Source: a virus
IMG/VR virus record: IMGVR_UViG_3300025128_000105
Span: 1-41,214 of that record
Direction: 5' to 3' (one strand)
Length of the DNA: 41,214 bases
Positions within the stretch are counted from its first letter, which is position 1. Every line of letters starts with the position of its first letter. This document shows positions 9,114 through 16,718 of this stretch, piece after piece. Position numbers and translations under genes: made by a program. The notes under the pieces are model-generated. The model was not told the DNA's origin. It saw only the letters and a list, made by a program, of their open reading frames with translations, and made no database searches.

Positions 9114-9632
9114 TTATAAATTTAAAAAATTAACATACCCTGTTACTAAATATCTTGTTTTATTATCAGGGCACTTTTGTCCTCTATGTGTATGAGTAAA
9201 ATAAGATGGAAATATAACAACTTTTCCTTGTTCTGATTTTACAACTTTTTTATTATAAAACTCTGTGCCACATTTATGAGAGCTTAAATATAGTTGTATA
9301 TTTAAAACTCTAGTGGCATGATTATAACTATGTTCTGAGTGCCATTTTTCAAAATGTTTTCCTGGTTTAAATTTTTTAAATCTCATATGTGTTAATGACC
9401 ATTTGTTTGTAGTAAAATTAACTTCAGGAAATGCATTTATATATTCATTCCACAAAGGAAAAGTTTTGTTTTGTATTTGATTAAAAATAGGAGTGCCTTC
9501 TAAATCAAAACACTCATAACCATATTCTTGTTGTTCTGCTTTTTTCACTTTATCTTTCAGTTCTTTAATAAGTATATCACACTCTTCTTTAGATAAAAAG
9601 TTGTTTTTCTCAAATATAAAATTATTGTGCAT
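9114..9632 (-). CDS. 2OG-Fe(II) oxygenase-like protein B (HxE type)
   Basis: A 172-residue paralogue of protein A, with WHSEH (H98, E100), THTHRG (H149) and KTRYLVTGY (R160) at identical positions. The stretch RFKKFKPG just before the first ligand is identical in both. The N-terminal third differs more (YGYECFDLEGTPIFNQI), so the substrate pocket may differ. One base separates its stop from the next ATG, and its start overlaps the upstream gene by 11 nt. The pair looks like a fairly recent tandem duplication. The enzyme class is established by motif; substrate unknown. Confidence 0.85.
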   Translation of the reverse strand: MHNNFIFEKNNFLSKEECDILIKELKDKVKKAEQQEYGYECFDLEGTPIFNQIQNKTFPLWNEYINAFPEVNFTTNKWSLTHMRFKKFKPGKHFEKWHSEHSYNHATRVLNIQLYLSSHKCGTEFYNKKVVKSEQGKVVIFPSYFTHTHRGQKCPDNKTRYLVTGYVNFLNL

Positions 9633-10215
9633 AACTATACCAACCAGTGGTTATATATTTAATTTCTTTAGAAGAGGGAACACCTCTATGTGTAAATGTC
9701 CAATCAGCTGGCCAAATTAAAGTTAATCCTTTTTCAGGTTTAATTTTTAAATTTTGATAAAAAAATTCTGTTTCACCACCTTCTTTAATATCATTTAAAT
9801 AAGTCATAAAAACTAAATGCCTACGACAAGACTTTTCAGTAGCTCCTGATCTTTCATAATGATATTCATGAAATGCTCCTTTTTTAGGATACTTTTGAAT
9901 ATTCCAATTTTCATAAATACTCCATTGAGTATGCATCCAGTCTGCATAAACATATTTTTGTTTATATTTTTCTACAACTTTAGATAATGTTTTTAAATAC
10001 TCCTCTGGAACTTTATCTTTAATTACTGGTGATAAACTTAAATCTATAGAGTCTTTTATGTTCTTATACACGCCAACAACTCCTTTTCTATTACATGTGC
10101 CTCTAATAAGTTTTTTAGATTTATTGTGATATTTAATTAAACTATTACAAATTTTTTTGTCTATATACCACCCTGCGATAAAATTATTTTTTTTGTTGTT
10201 TTTAAATTCTTTCAC
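9622..10215 (-). CDS. 2OG-Fe(II) oxygenase-like protein C (HxE type)
   Basis: A 197-residue protein of the prolyl-4-hydroxylase-like group. GAFHEYHYERS gives candidate ligands H119 and E121, MTYLNDIKEGGETEFF is the classic core with the GGETEF turn, and FTHRGV gives the distal His (H176). Where an Arg normally binds the 2-oxoglutarate carboxylate it has Lys (K186 in EIKYITTGW). I recall similar proteins in marine cyanophages. It overlaps the upstream stop by 4 nt (ATGA). A Lys in place of the Arg may alter co-substrate binding but does not rule out activity. Substrate unknown. Confidence 0.85.
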   Translation of the reverse strand: MKEFKNNKKNNFIAGWYIDKKICNSLIKYHNKSKKLIRGTCNRKGVVGVYKNIKDSIDLSLSPVIKDKVPEEYLKTLSKVVEKYKQKYVYADWMHTQWSIYENWNIQKYPKKGAFHEYHYERSGATEKSCRRHLVFMTYLNDIKEGGETEFFYQNLKIKPEKGLTLIWPADWTFTHRGVPSSKEIKYITTGWYSYAQ

Positions 10216-10739
10216 GTTGCCTGCTTTGGATAAAAATTAAAACTTAATCCATATCTAGATTTATCAGTAGTATTTCTATTATTACCATGCATTAAAAAAC
10301 TAGAAAATAAAACAAAGTTACCCGGCTCAAATTCTAAAGTTTCGTTTATGTCACTAAAGTATAATGATTGACTGTGTTTATTTAATGCAATTGCACCTGA
10401 TACAAAAGCCGGTAAGTGTTGATGTTTTACAGTGTAATCAGAAAAAGATTGTTTAAACCCCCATGCATCTTGTAAAAGATATCGATTACATTCTTTAAAA
10501 TCAGTCGCATCTATTAAATCAAACATAGGTAATAATACCTTAATAAAGTTTTTATCATTTATAAAATATTGATACGAAGTCATGCCGCTAATAAGATTAG
10601 TTTGATAATTTTTGTTACTTTTTTCTTGTATTCCTTGTTCTATTTTATTTATAAAATATTTAGTGTCTAGTGACACCTTTCCCTTTACAAAAAAGTATTC
10701 TCTTTTCATTTCAGACTTTATTAATTTATTTATTTTCAT
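10212..10739 (-). CDS. 2OG-Fe(II) oxygenase-like protein D (HxH type)
   Basis: A 175-residue protein. The core reads VKHQHLPAFVSGAIALN, then EFEPGNFVLFSSFLMHGN and SRYGLSFNFYP. This follows the pattern of small putative 2OG-Fe(II) oxygenases in which H.H is followed by SGxxYL, then FPSxLxH and RxSxSFN. Candidate ligands are H106, H108 and H151, with R162 for 2-oxoglutarate. The Asp/Glu position of the classic HxD triad is His. Starts and stops of D, E and F interlock by ATGA. No substrate can be inferred; the triad needs a structure model to confirm. Confidence 0.75.
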   Translation of the reverse strand: MKINKLIKSEMKREYFFVKGKVSLDTKYFINKIEQGIQEKSNKNYQTNLISGMTSYQYFINDKNFIKVLLPMFDLIDATDFKECNRYLLQDAWGFKQSFSDYTVKHQHLPAFVSGAIALNKHSQSLYFSDINETLEFEPGNFVLFSSFLMHGNNRNTTDKSRYGLSFNFYPKQAT

Positions 10740-11383
10740 AACATTAAAAAATCACTATCTTTGTCAGAGATAGAAATTTCTTTTATAGAGGGCAATCCTA
10801 AATGTAACCGTCCGTCATATTTTAAACTTCTTTCGTTTTTTTTATTGTAATGTAAAAAAACTTGAACACAAGATTTCCCTTTAAAAGCTTCTCTCCAATG
10901 TTCTAAATCACAACCAGAATATATTAACATATCTCCTTGTTTTAAATCTATTTTAATTCCTTTTTTATTTTGTTTTTCCGTAGGATCTAAATATATAGGC
11001 CAAGAGTCTCCGCCTAAATTTAAAGTTGTAGATATTTCACAAGAAGGTCTATCTTTATGTCGTCTTAAAATATCTCCTTTTTTATACACACGACAATAAG
11101 AGTATGTTTCTATTAATTTTAATCCTGTTTGTTTTTCCATTAAAGGTTTTATATTTTTTAATAAAGTATCTGTAGCTGGGTCTCCATACATATTAAACGT
11201 TCCTTCTACTTGAGTATCTCCAATAGCACCATAAGTTGGATGTATTTTATTTCCATTGTTTGCTTTAGTAACAGTTTCAGCAACTTTTTTCTTAAGAATT
11301 AAATAGTCTTTTACAAAATCTGCTACTTTTGTATCTATTACTTTTTTTACAACTAAATATTTATTTTTTTTAAATTTATTCAC
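10736..11383 (-). CDS. 2OG-Fe(II) oxygenase-like protein E (HxD type)
   Basis: A 215-residue protein with RRHKDRPSCEISTTLNLGGD, giving canonical H109 and D111, then LKQGDMLIYSGCDLEHWRE with the distal His (H162) and VQVFLHYN closing the barrel. The Arg expected about ten residues after the distal His is not obvious (KGKSC instead), so 2-oxoglutarate may be held by a Lys. The segment ETYSYCRVYKKGDILRRH is the typical strand leading into the first ligand. A C-terminal extension of about 35 residues (LHLGLPSIKEISISDKDSD) is not shared by the others. Co-translated through ATGA overlaps at both ends. Confidence 0.82.
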   Translation of the reverse strand: MNKFKKNKYLVVKKVIDTKVADFVKDYLILKKKVAETVTKANNGNKIHPTYGAIGDTQVEGTFNMYGDPATDTLLKNIKPLMEKQTGLKLIETYSYCRVYKKGDILRRHKDRPSCEISTTLNLGGDSWPIYLDPTEKQNKKGIKIDLKQGDMLIYSGCDLEHWREAFKGKSCVQVFLHYNKKNERSLKYDGRLHLGLPSIKEISISDKDSDFLML

Positions 11384-11907
11384 GGTCTGCCCTTATCTAA
11401 TACTTCAAAATCTAAATTTAAAGTTTGTCTAATGCCCTTTGGTTGAGGGTAGGCTCCATGTAATATATGAACAGGCATAATTATTAAAGTTCCTTCTTCA
11501 GGTAAAAAATTATTACAGGTTATTTTATTACCGTCTTTTAAAAAATAATAAAATTCTCCTGATTGATGTAGATTATTTGTTGGAGGCATTTTTAAATATA
11601 AAACTGTAGCTAAATGGTTTGTTGGTTTATTGTGCCTGTGGACTAAATGATAATTATTTTCTTGGCCTATAACCGTCCATGCTGATAGTAAATTATATTG
11701 TTTATTATCTAATTTACAAAGTTCACTTTTAATTAAATTAATTACTTTTTTAAATTTAGATCTTTGATTAAATAAATCAAATTGTTTACAGTTAAAACCT
11801 CTGGTACTTTTTAGTGCTACATCTACTTCAATTCCTACAATATCTTTCATAATAAGTTTTATAGTGCTAATATCTATTTTAGTTTGTACTATCCAATCTT
11901 TATTCAT
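11380..11907 (-). CDS. 2OG-Fe(II) oxygenase-like protein F (HxH type)
   Basis: A 175-residue protein. Candidate ligands sit in YHLVHRHNKPTNHLATVLYL (H90, H92); GTLIIMPVHILHGAYP supplies the distal His (H150) and KGIRQTLNLDFE the Arg (R160). As in D and G, the second ligand position is His rather than Asp or Glu, while order and spacing match the double-stranded beta-helix family. The N-terminal 75 residues are helical and not similar to the neighbours. The start overlaps the upstream gene by 8 nt. Substrate unknown; class assignment moderate to good. Confidence 0.75.
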   Translation of the reverse strand: MNKDWIVQTKIDISTIKLIMKDIVGIEVDVALKSTRGFNCKQFDLFNQRSKFKKVINLIKSELCKLDNKQYNLLSAWTVIGQENNYHLVHRHNKPTNHLATVLYLKMPPTNNLHQSGEFYYFLKDGNKITCNNFLPEEGTLIIMPVHILHGAYPQPKGIRQTLNLDFEVLDKGRP

Positions 11908-12403
11908 AATCTGTTACTAAAGTATACCTTGGTTTTTTAATTTTTTCTGTAGGAAAAACTGCATCATGCACAATAGTGCCCTCAAAAATTAATATAGAAT
12001 TTTCGTGCCCTGGAATAATTATATCAACATTATTATCTACTAACCGTGTCCCTAAAGCATAATTATGATTACACACATAAAATATACTTGTGTATTTATT
12101 TTCTGGATGTTTGTGTAAAAATTGTTTTTGATTCTTAGTTACTTTTAAAGCCCAACATTTGTATAATTTATCTTTGCCGATATCTGTCATTATATCTGTT
12201 AATTTTTTAAAATATTTTTTCCAATGTGTGTCAGTAAATACTTTATGTAAGTTAGAAGTAGTTTGTTTACCTGATTTTAATTTATCAGAATGAGGATGTT
12301 TATTAAAATTTTTTACCAAATCTTTTTTTATTTTTTTAAAATCTTCTTCTGCCATAAAATTTTTAATATTAATATATTGATTATGATTCCAATTATTAAA
12401 CAT
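11900..12403 (-). CDS. 2OG-Fe(II) oxygenase-like protein G (HxH type)
   Basis: A 167-residue protein from ATG 12401-12403. An in-frame ATG at 12424 is also possible, but the chosen one follows the upstream stop directly (TAAAATG) and gives an N-terminus like the other members (MFNNWNHNQYINIKNF). FLHKHPENKYTSIFYV supplies H97 and H99, IVHDAVFP the distal His (H146), and KKPRYTLVTDYE the Arg (R159). SILIFEGTIVH resembles the strand before the distal His in this fold. It overlaps the next gene by 8 nt. Weakest of the eight by motif, but clearly of the same style. Confidence 0.7.
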   Translation of the reverse strand: MFNNWNHNQYINIKNFMAEEDFKKIKKDLVKNFNKHPHSDKLKSGKQTTSNLHKVFTDTHWKKYFKKLTDIMTDIGKDKLYKCWALKVTKNQKQFLHKHPENKYTSIFYVCNHNYALGTRLVDNNVDIIIPGHENSILIFEGTIVHDAVFPTEKIKKPRYTLVTDYE

Positions 12404-12404
12404 T

Positions 12405-13031
12405 TTATTTATATGGATACCCATACACCCACATTACCAAAGAATATCTTGTACCTTTAGTTACTGGTTTTACTTTATGCCATAAATAAGATGGAAATAC
12501 TATAATAGTGCCTCTAGTCCTAATTTCTTTAACTACAGTTTCAACATCAGATTTAGCCGAGTTTCTAAATTGAAAACAAAAGTCTCCACCTTCATAATCT
12601 TTTTTATCTGATAGACAAACAACTAAAGATAGTTTTCTTATTTTTCCTTTTGTTTTTTCTGATCCAAATTGTTTTCCATTTCCAACATCATTGTGCCAAG
12701 TGTAATGTTGGTTTTTTTTATATTTTGTAAATTGAATAGGTTCTGCCCAGTCTACTTGATGTTTCCACCCAGACATTTCATTAGCAGTATTAAGATATGG
12801 AAAAAGTAAATTATATAGCCATTGTTCGTCTATAAAAGAAACATAAGAATCTCTGTCTTTTTTTAAATTCTTTTTTTGTTTTTTATTTAAAGTTTTAAAT
12901 TTGTCTTGAGAAAAATTTCCAGTTCTCGCTGTTATTAATTTGGATTGTTGTCCTACTTTTATAATTTTATTACAAACTTTAGGCGTTAAAGCGCTAGCAA
13001 AATACCAATAAAGGTTTTCGTAATGAACCAT
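12405..13031 (-). CDS. 2OG-Fe(II) oxygenase-like protein H (canonical HxD)
   Basis: A 208-residue protein with the clearest prolyl-hydroxylase-like pattern: YTWHNDVG (H113, D115), LSLVVCLSDKKDYEGGDFCF (core strand with EGGDF turn), IIVFPSYLWHKVKPV (H185) and GTRYSLVMWVYG (R195). The start MVHYENLYWYFASALTP is typical of phage and bacterial PKHD-type hydroxylases, so I use ATG 13029-13031 rather than an upstream in-frame ATG at 13082. An AAAGAAAAGAAAG stretch precedes it. It is the first of the eight genes, 32 nt after a tail-associated gene. Fe(II)- and 2-oxoglutarate-dependent hydroxylation is the expected chemistry; target unknown. Confidence 0.88.
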   Translation of the reverse strand: MVHYENLYWYFASALTPKVCNKIIKVGQQSKLITARTGNFSQDKFKTLNKKQKKNLKKDRDSYVSFIDEQWLYNLLFPYLNTANEMSGWKHQVDWAEPIQFTKYKKNQHYTWHNDVGNGKQFGSEKTKGKIRKLSLVVCLSDKKDYEGGDFCFQFRNSAKSDVETVVKEIRTRGTIIVFPSYLWHKVKPVTKGTRYSLVMWVYGYPYK

Positions 13032-13063
13032 AATCTTTCTTTTCTTTTTTACTGTATATCTTT

Positions 13064-13531
13064 TTATTCTATTAAAATCCAAGTATTATTACTTGGATTC
13101 CAGTAATAATTTTGATTATCCTCTCTATTTAAATTTTCCCATCTTTGTTCAGCGTCATTCCATTCTGCAACATTTGCATAAACATCTTGTTCACTTCCGT
13201 CAGAATTAGTAAAAGTAGGGTTTCCTATTGTATTAGGTTTTGCAACAGGTGGAACCCATACATCATTTGTATCATCCCATGTCCAAGATTGAAAAGGTTG
13301 CATAGAAACAAATTTATTTTTATCTTCTTTCCAAACAGCTCCAATTGCTTGAACTCCTATTAAATCTTTATATTCGCCCTCACCAAATAATTTAACGCAA
13401 TGCTCTTGGGTGTCCATATCATCAATCATAAATATTTCACTACAAACTTTTAATTGCACACCTACATTAAAAGGATCTTGTTGTGACACAACTTTTGCTA
13501 CTTTTTTATAAATTTCAGATCCTCTTGACAT
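13064..13531 (-). CDS. Tail/virion-associated protein with Trp-rich repeats
   Basis: A 155-residue protein. The N-terminal part is helical with several Cys/Met (about 1-70). The C-terminal half holds three Trp-rich blocks of a W-x-W-(N/D) type: FQSWTWDDTNDVWVPPV, VAEWNDAEQRWENL and NYYWNPSNNTWILI. I recall this pattern from tail or host-recognition proteins of marine cyanophages and relatives; it probably forms repeated beta hairpins. It lies between the glycine-rich adhesin and the oxygenases, so a fibre-associated role is plausible. It is not an oxygenase: no H-x-D/E motif. Confidence 0.7.
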   Translation of the reverse strand: MSRGSEIYKKVAKVVSQQDPFNVGVQLKVCSEIFMIDDMDTQEHCVKLFGEGEYKDLIGVQAIGAVWKEDKNKFVSMQPFQSWTWDDTNDVWVPPVAKPNTIGNPTFTNSDGSEQDVYANVAEWNDAEQRWENLNREDNQNYYWNPSNNTWILIE

Positions 13532-13532
13532 A

Positions 13533-14402
13533 TTAAAAAACTATAGTTCCAGATACGTTAAATATTGCAAGTGTAGCTCCACCATCCGTTGCTGTTGAAT
13601 TTGATCCAGGTGATACTGTTAACGAAGTTCCTGTTGGATCTCTTAAAATAACATTACCAGTTCCTCCTGATCCGCCATCTCTTGCAGGTGATCCTCCCGG
13701 GCCGCCGCCTCCGCCGCCGCCTTGGCCGTTTCCGCCTGATTGAGTTTGACCATCACTTCGGCCACCAGCATTTCCTCCTCCGCCAGCGCCTCCACTTTTA
13801 ACACCAGATGCATTGGAACCTCCAGCTCCGCCGCCAGCTCTAGTTACAGACGATCCTGTAATTGAGTTTGCAGTTCCTGCTCCTCCTGGGCCACCATTTT
13901 GAGGGCCAGATCCGTTAGGTCCTACAGCGCCAGCTCCGCCGCCTCCGCCGCCAGAATTATTTCCGCCGCCGTTTCCGCCGTCATTACCTTCAGCAGGTGA
14001 AAAGCCTCCTGCGTTTCCTTCTCCGCCAGTACCGTTTAGAGCACCTCCGCCACCGGAGCCTCCAGGATTTCCATTAACACTAGGTGGTCCTCCACCTCCT
14101 CCCCCTGTAGAGAGAATAGTTCCTGCTTGTGAATTAAGTCCGTCTTGTCCTTTTGTTAAAGCAGGATCTGGAGAATCATTATCTCCGCCAGCTCCACCAG
14201 TTCCAACTGTAATAGTTGCTCCTGATTCTACTGTTACTTTAGTTCCTCCAGGAAAAGATGTTCTGTGACCGCCGCCGCCTCCGCCGCCGCCATCATCGAC
14301 CCCTCCGCCGCCGCCACCAGCGACTAATAAAAAATCAAAATCTAAAGTTTTTTTGGCATCTCCTCCGCCAAATCCTAATATTTTATATCCAAATGAACTC
14401 AC
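13533..14402 (-). CDS. Glycine-rich tail fibre adhesin
   Basis: A 289-residue protein. It starts MSSFGYKILGFGGGDAKK, followed by LDFDFLLVAGGGGGG and about 200 residues of glycine-dominated sequence with runs of 5-9 Gly and interspersed Asn, Ser and Pro (GGPGGAGT, GNPGGSGGGG, GGGGPGGSP). It ends with a short beta domain (VILRDPTGTSLTV...IFNVSGTIVF). Long glycine runs are known from polyglycine-II sandwich adhesins at phage fibre tips (the S16 gp38 type), which bind host surface receptors. GC is locally high because of glycine codons. Position next to the fibre gene fits a receptor-binding tip. Several Pro-Gly pairs are present. Confidence 0.8.
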   Translation of the reverse strand: MSSFGYKILGFGGGDAKKTLDFDFLLVAGGGGGGVDDGGGGGGGGHRTSFPGGTKVTVESGATITVGTGGAGGDNDSPDPALTKGQDGLNSQAGTILSTGGGGGGPPSVNGNPGGSGGGGALNGTGGEGNAGGFSPAEGNDGGNGGGNNSGGGGGGAGAVGPNGSGPQNGGPGGAGTANSITGSSVTRAGGGAGGSNASGVKSGGAGGGGNAGGRSDGQTQSGGNGQGGGGGGGPGGSPARDGGSGGTGNVILRDPTGTSLTVSPGSNSTATDGGATLAIFNVSGTIVF

Positions 14403-14414
14403 GTGTTTCTCCTA

Positions 14415-15791
14415 TTACGAGTCGTTAGCAGCACTTGTAGTAAAGAATAATTTAATACCTAATAGTTTTGCATCGGCTGTTAAACTATCTGCTGACACGT
14501 CTCTTGAAATTTGAAAAAATACATACTCATCTGCACCAGGTGAACCTGCAATAGTTACTGCTCCACTTTCTGCTGCAACTGCTAAATCGTTTGCTGTTCC
14601 ACTCATAGCTTTTGCTGTTGCAACAACTTGTGTTCCAAAAGCAGTATTTAAGTCTCCGTTATCAGCTAAAGCTACACCAGATAATCCCCATGCAGTGGTT
14701 CCAGTGTTTGTTGAGTTAGCTGTAAAAAATGCTTGAAAAGTTACTGTGCCTGCATTCCATGATTTAGGAAAGGCAACAGCAAACTGTGCAAATTCATCTG
14801 AGTCTTTATCGAAATCTAAAGACTTTAATTCTGGACCATTTGATAATTCTGTTTGAGCAAGATCTGCACAACCGCTTGTAGTGTTAGGGTACATAGCAGT
14901 TGCTGGAACCCAAATAGTTTCTTTACCTGCAATCTTAATTGCACCAGTAGCGTCCGAAGCGTCTACTGCTTTAGCAATTCCAGTTCCATTAGGAGCTATA
15001 GTTATATCTCCATTAGCTGCATCTGTAATTGTAATTGTACCTGAGTTAGTTCCTGAGTTTGTGTCTAAGACAAGGTCGTGTGCACCACTTGTTGTTAAAG
15101 TCGCTGCAGCAGCACCTGTACCTATTCTAGTTTCTCCTGAACCTTTTGGTTTAATATGAACATCAACGTTAGTTTCTCCACTTGCGCCTATGATTGGTGG
15201 GTTTCCAGTTGCTGCGTTAGTTATTTCTAATTCATTAACTGCTGAAGATGTTGTTTGAAATATTACTTGTTCGTTTCCATTTGCATCTGCAATAAAACCT
15301 GCGTCTGCAATTTTTGGAGCTGTTAAAGTTTTGTTTGTTAAAGTATCTGTTGATGCAGCAGTTATAAAACCTGTATCATCAATATCTGGGTTAGTTCCAT
15401 CGTTAGCAGTTGCATAAACTAATTTAACCGCTCCTGGAGCAACAGTTACACTGTCTCCTGAACCTGATACATATTTAAATACTACGTTCTGTGATCCACT
15501 TGTTGAATTTTTTAAAATATAAAAATCTTGAACATCGATAGGTATAGTAACATTTCTTGATCCTGTAAGTGATCCTGTAAATTCTATAACTCTGTGTGCA
15601 AGAGTTGCACCTGTTCCACCATCAGTTACTGCAAGATCTGTATCTCCAGAATCAGAAACTGCTTGTGTTGTGAAACCACCAGCTATTTGCTCTATAAGTT
15701 GTAAATTTGTATTAGTTTTATTTCCCCATTGACCAGCATTTTCACCGGTCGCTTGAAGTTCTATACCTAAGGGCGTAAATGTTGATGCCAT
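14415..15791 (-). CDS. Tail fibre / receptor-binding structural protein
   Basis: A 458-residue protein. The N-terminus (FTPLGIELQATGENAGQWG then NKTNTNLQLIEQIAGGF) is a widespread phage fibre anchor segment. The middle has repeated beta strands with TDTLTNKTLTAPKIADAGFI and GSGETRIGTGAA, typical of fibre shafts. The C-terminal 170 residues (from IWVPATAMYPNTTSGCADLA) form a separate Ala/Thr-rich beta domain, probably a tip or decoration domain. No intramolecular chaperone or enzymatic motif is seen. It lies immediately upstream of the glycine-rich adhesin. Confidence 0.82.
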   Translation of the reverse strand: MASTFTPLGIELQATGENAGQWGNKTNTNLQLIEQIAGGFTTQAVSDSGDTDLAVTDGGTGATLAHRVIEFTGSLTGSRNVTIPIDVQDFYILKNSTSGSQNVVFKYVSGSGDSVTVAPGAVKLVYATANDGTNPDIDDTGFITAASTDTLTNKTLTAPKIADAGFIADANGNEQVIFQTTSSAVNELEITNAATGNPPIIGASGETNVDVHIKPKGSGETRIGTGAAAATLTTSGAHDLVLDTNSGTNSGTITITDAANGDITIAPNGTGIAKAVDASDATGAIKIAGKETIWVPATAMYPNTTSGCADLAQTELSNGPELKSLDFDKDSDEFAQFAVAFPKSWNAGTVTFQAFFTANSTNTGTTAWGLSGVALADNGDLNTAFGTQVVATAKAMSGTANDLAVAAESGAVTIAGSPGADEYVFFQISRDVSADSLTADAKLLGIKLFFTTSAANDS

Positions 15792-15800
15792 AATTTTCTC

Positions 15801-16700
15801 CTATGCGACGTCACTATATGTTATATTTGTACCTGTTGCAACATCAGAATACGAAATATTTGAACCTGTGTCAACGTCTTGATATGCCTGTATTCCAAAG
15901 CCTGTTGATGTTCCAAATCCTGCCACAGAAACTGTTACTTCTTGTCCAGTTAAACCCATAACATCTTCTGGTGCGATAGATCCTACAGATAATGTAGCTG
16001 ACACACCAGATATTCCTACTACATCTGCAGGAGCAATACTTCCAACAGATGAAGTAATACTAAAACTAGGTATATTTATTATAGGGTTTGTGGTAATTAA
16101 AATATCTCCTAAAGTGATATCTATTTGCTGTCCAGTTAAACCCATGACATCTGCTGGAGAAATTGATCCAACAGAACTTGTAATATCTAGTCCAGTTAAG
16201 CCCATTACATCTGCAGGAGTGAGTGATCCAACACTTACAGTTGCTGGTTGACCTGTTAATGTTCCAGTAAAATCTGATTTTGCTAAAGGTGATCCAACAG
16301 AACTTGTAATATCTAGTCCAGTTAGTCCCATTACGTCTGCAGGAGTTAAATTAAATATACCCCAACTACTATTGCCCCACGTGCCTTCGTTCCAAGCCGA
16401 AGCTCCAAGAGAAGATAATATTTGAGTTGGCGCTTCTATTTCTACAGTTACTCCTGAGATACCCCAGTTTTCAACGCCCCAACCGTCTTGTCCCCAACCA
16501 GTATTTATTTCAGCTGTTATAGTTGGAGAACCTACACTAAGAGTAGCTGATATACCCGTAAGACTAACAGTCTCATTTGAAAGATCATTCCACTCACCAT
16601 CGTTCCAAGCTTTAGCACCCCAACCAGTTGCAAAAGGATCAGTTGTTCCCCAACGACCAGTATTCCAGGTTGTGCCTGATTGGTTCCAAGTGTTTGCCAT
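15801..16700 (-). CDS. Repetitive structural protein with ADVMGLTG repeats
   Basis: A 299-residue protein. The N-terminus is rich in WN/WG pairs (TWNQSGTTWNTGRWGTTDPF). The remainder is built of 20-25-residue beta repeats with the core PADVMGLTGLDITSSVGS, clear in at least five copies that range from near-identical to diverged (PADVVGISGVSATLSVGS, PEDVMGLTGQEVTVSV). The last 30 residues contain two YSDVATGTNI-like units. Such repeats usually make an elongated beta fibre or tail spike shaft. Copy number may vary between relatives. Its start codon lies within a perfect palindrome. Confidence 0.75.
   Translation of the reverse strand: MANTWNQSGTTWNTGRWGTTDPFATGWGAKAWNDGEWNDLSNETVSLTGISATLSVGSPTITAEINTGWGQDGWGVENWGISGVTVEIEAPTQILSSLGASAWNEGTWGNSSWGIFNLTPADVMGLTGLDITSSVGSPLAKSDFTGTLTGQPATVSVGSLTPADVMGLTGLDITSSVGSISPADVMGLTGQQIDITLGDILITTNPIINIPSFSITSSVGSIAPADVVGISGVSATLSVGSIAPEDVMGLTGQEVTVSVAGFGTSTGFGIQAYQDVDTGSNISYSDVATGTNITYSDVA
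16164..16324. repeat. 35-bp exact direct repeat inside the repetitive fibre gene
   Basis: The 35 bases at 16164-16198 recur exactly at 16290-16324, 126 bp (42 codons) apart. They encode the best-preserved copies of the protein repeat. Identity at DNA level points to recent duplication or recombination between units. Confidence 0.85.
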
Positions 16701-16718
16701 AAGGAGGGCCTCCTTATG
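16698..16718 (-). promoter_or_regulatory. Perfect palindrome over stop, ribosome site and start
   Basis: CATAAGGAGG, one central base, then CCTCCTTATG: a 10-1-10 perfect palindrome. On the minus strand it contains the stop of the 16714 gene, an AAGGAGG ribosome binding site and the ATG of the 15801-16700 gene. A hairpin would pair the start codon. Confidence 0.7.
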
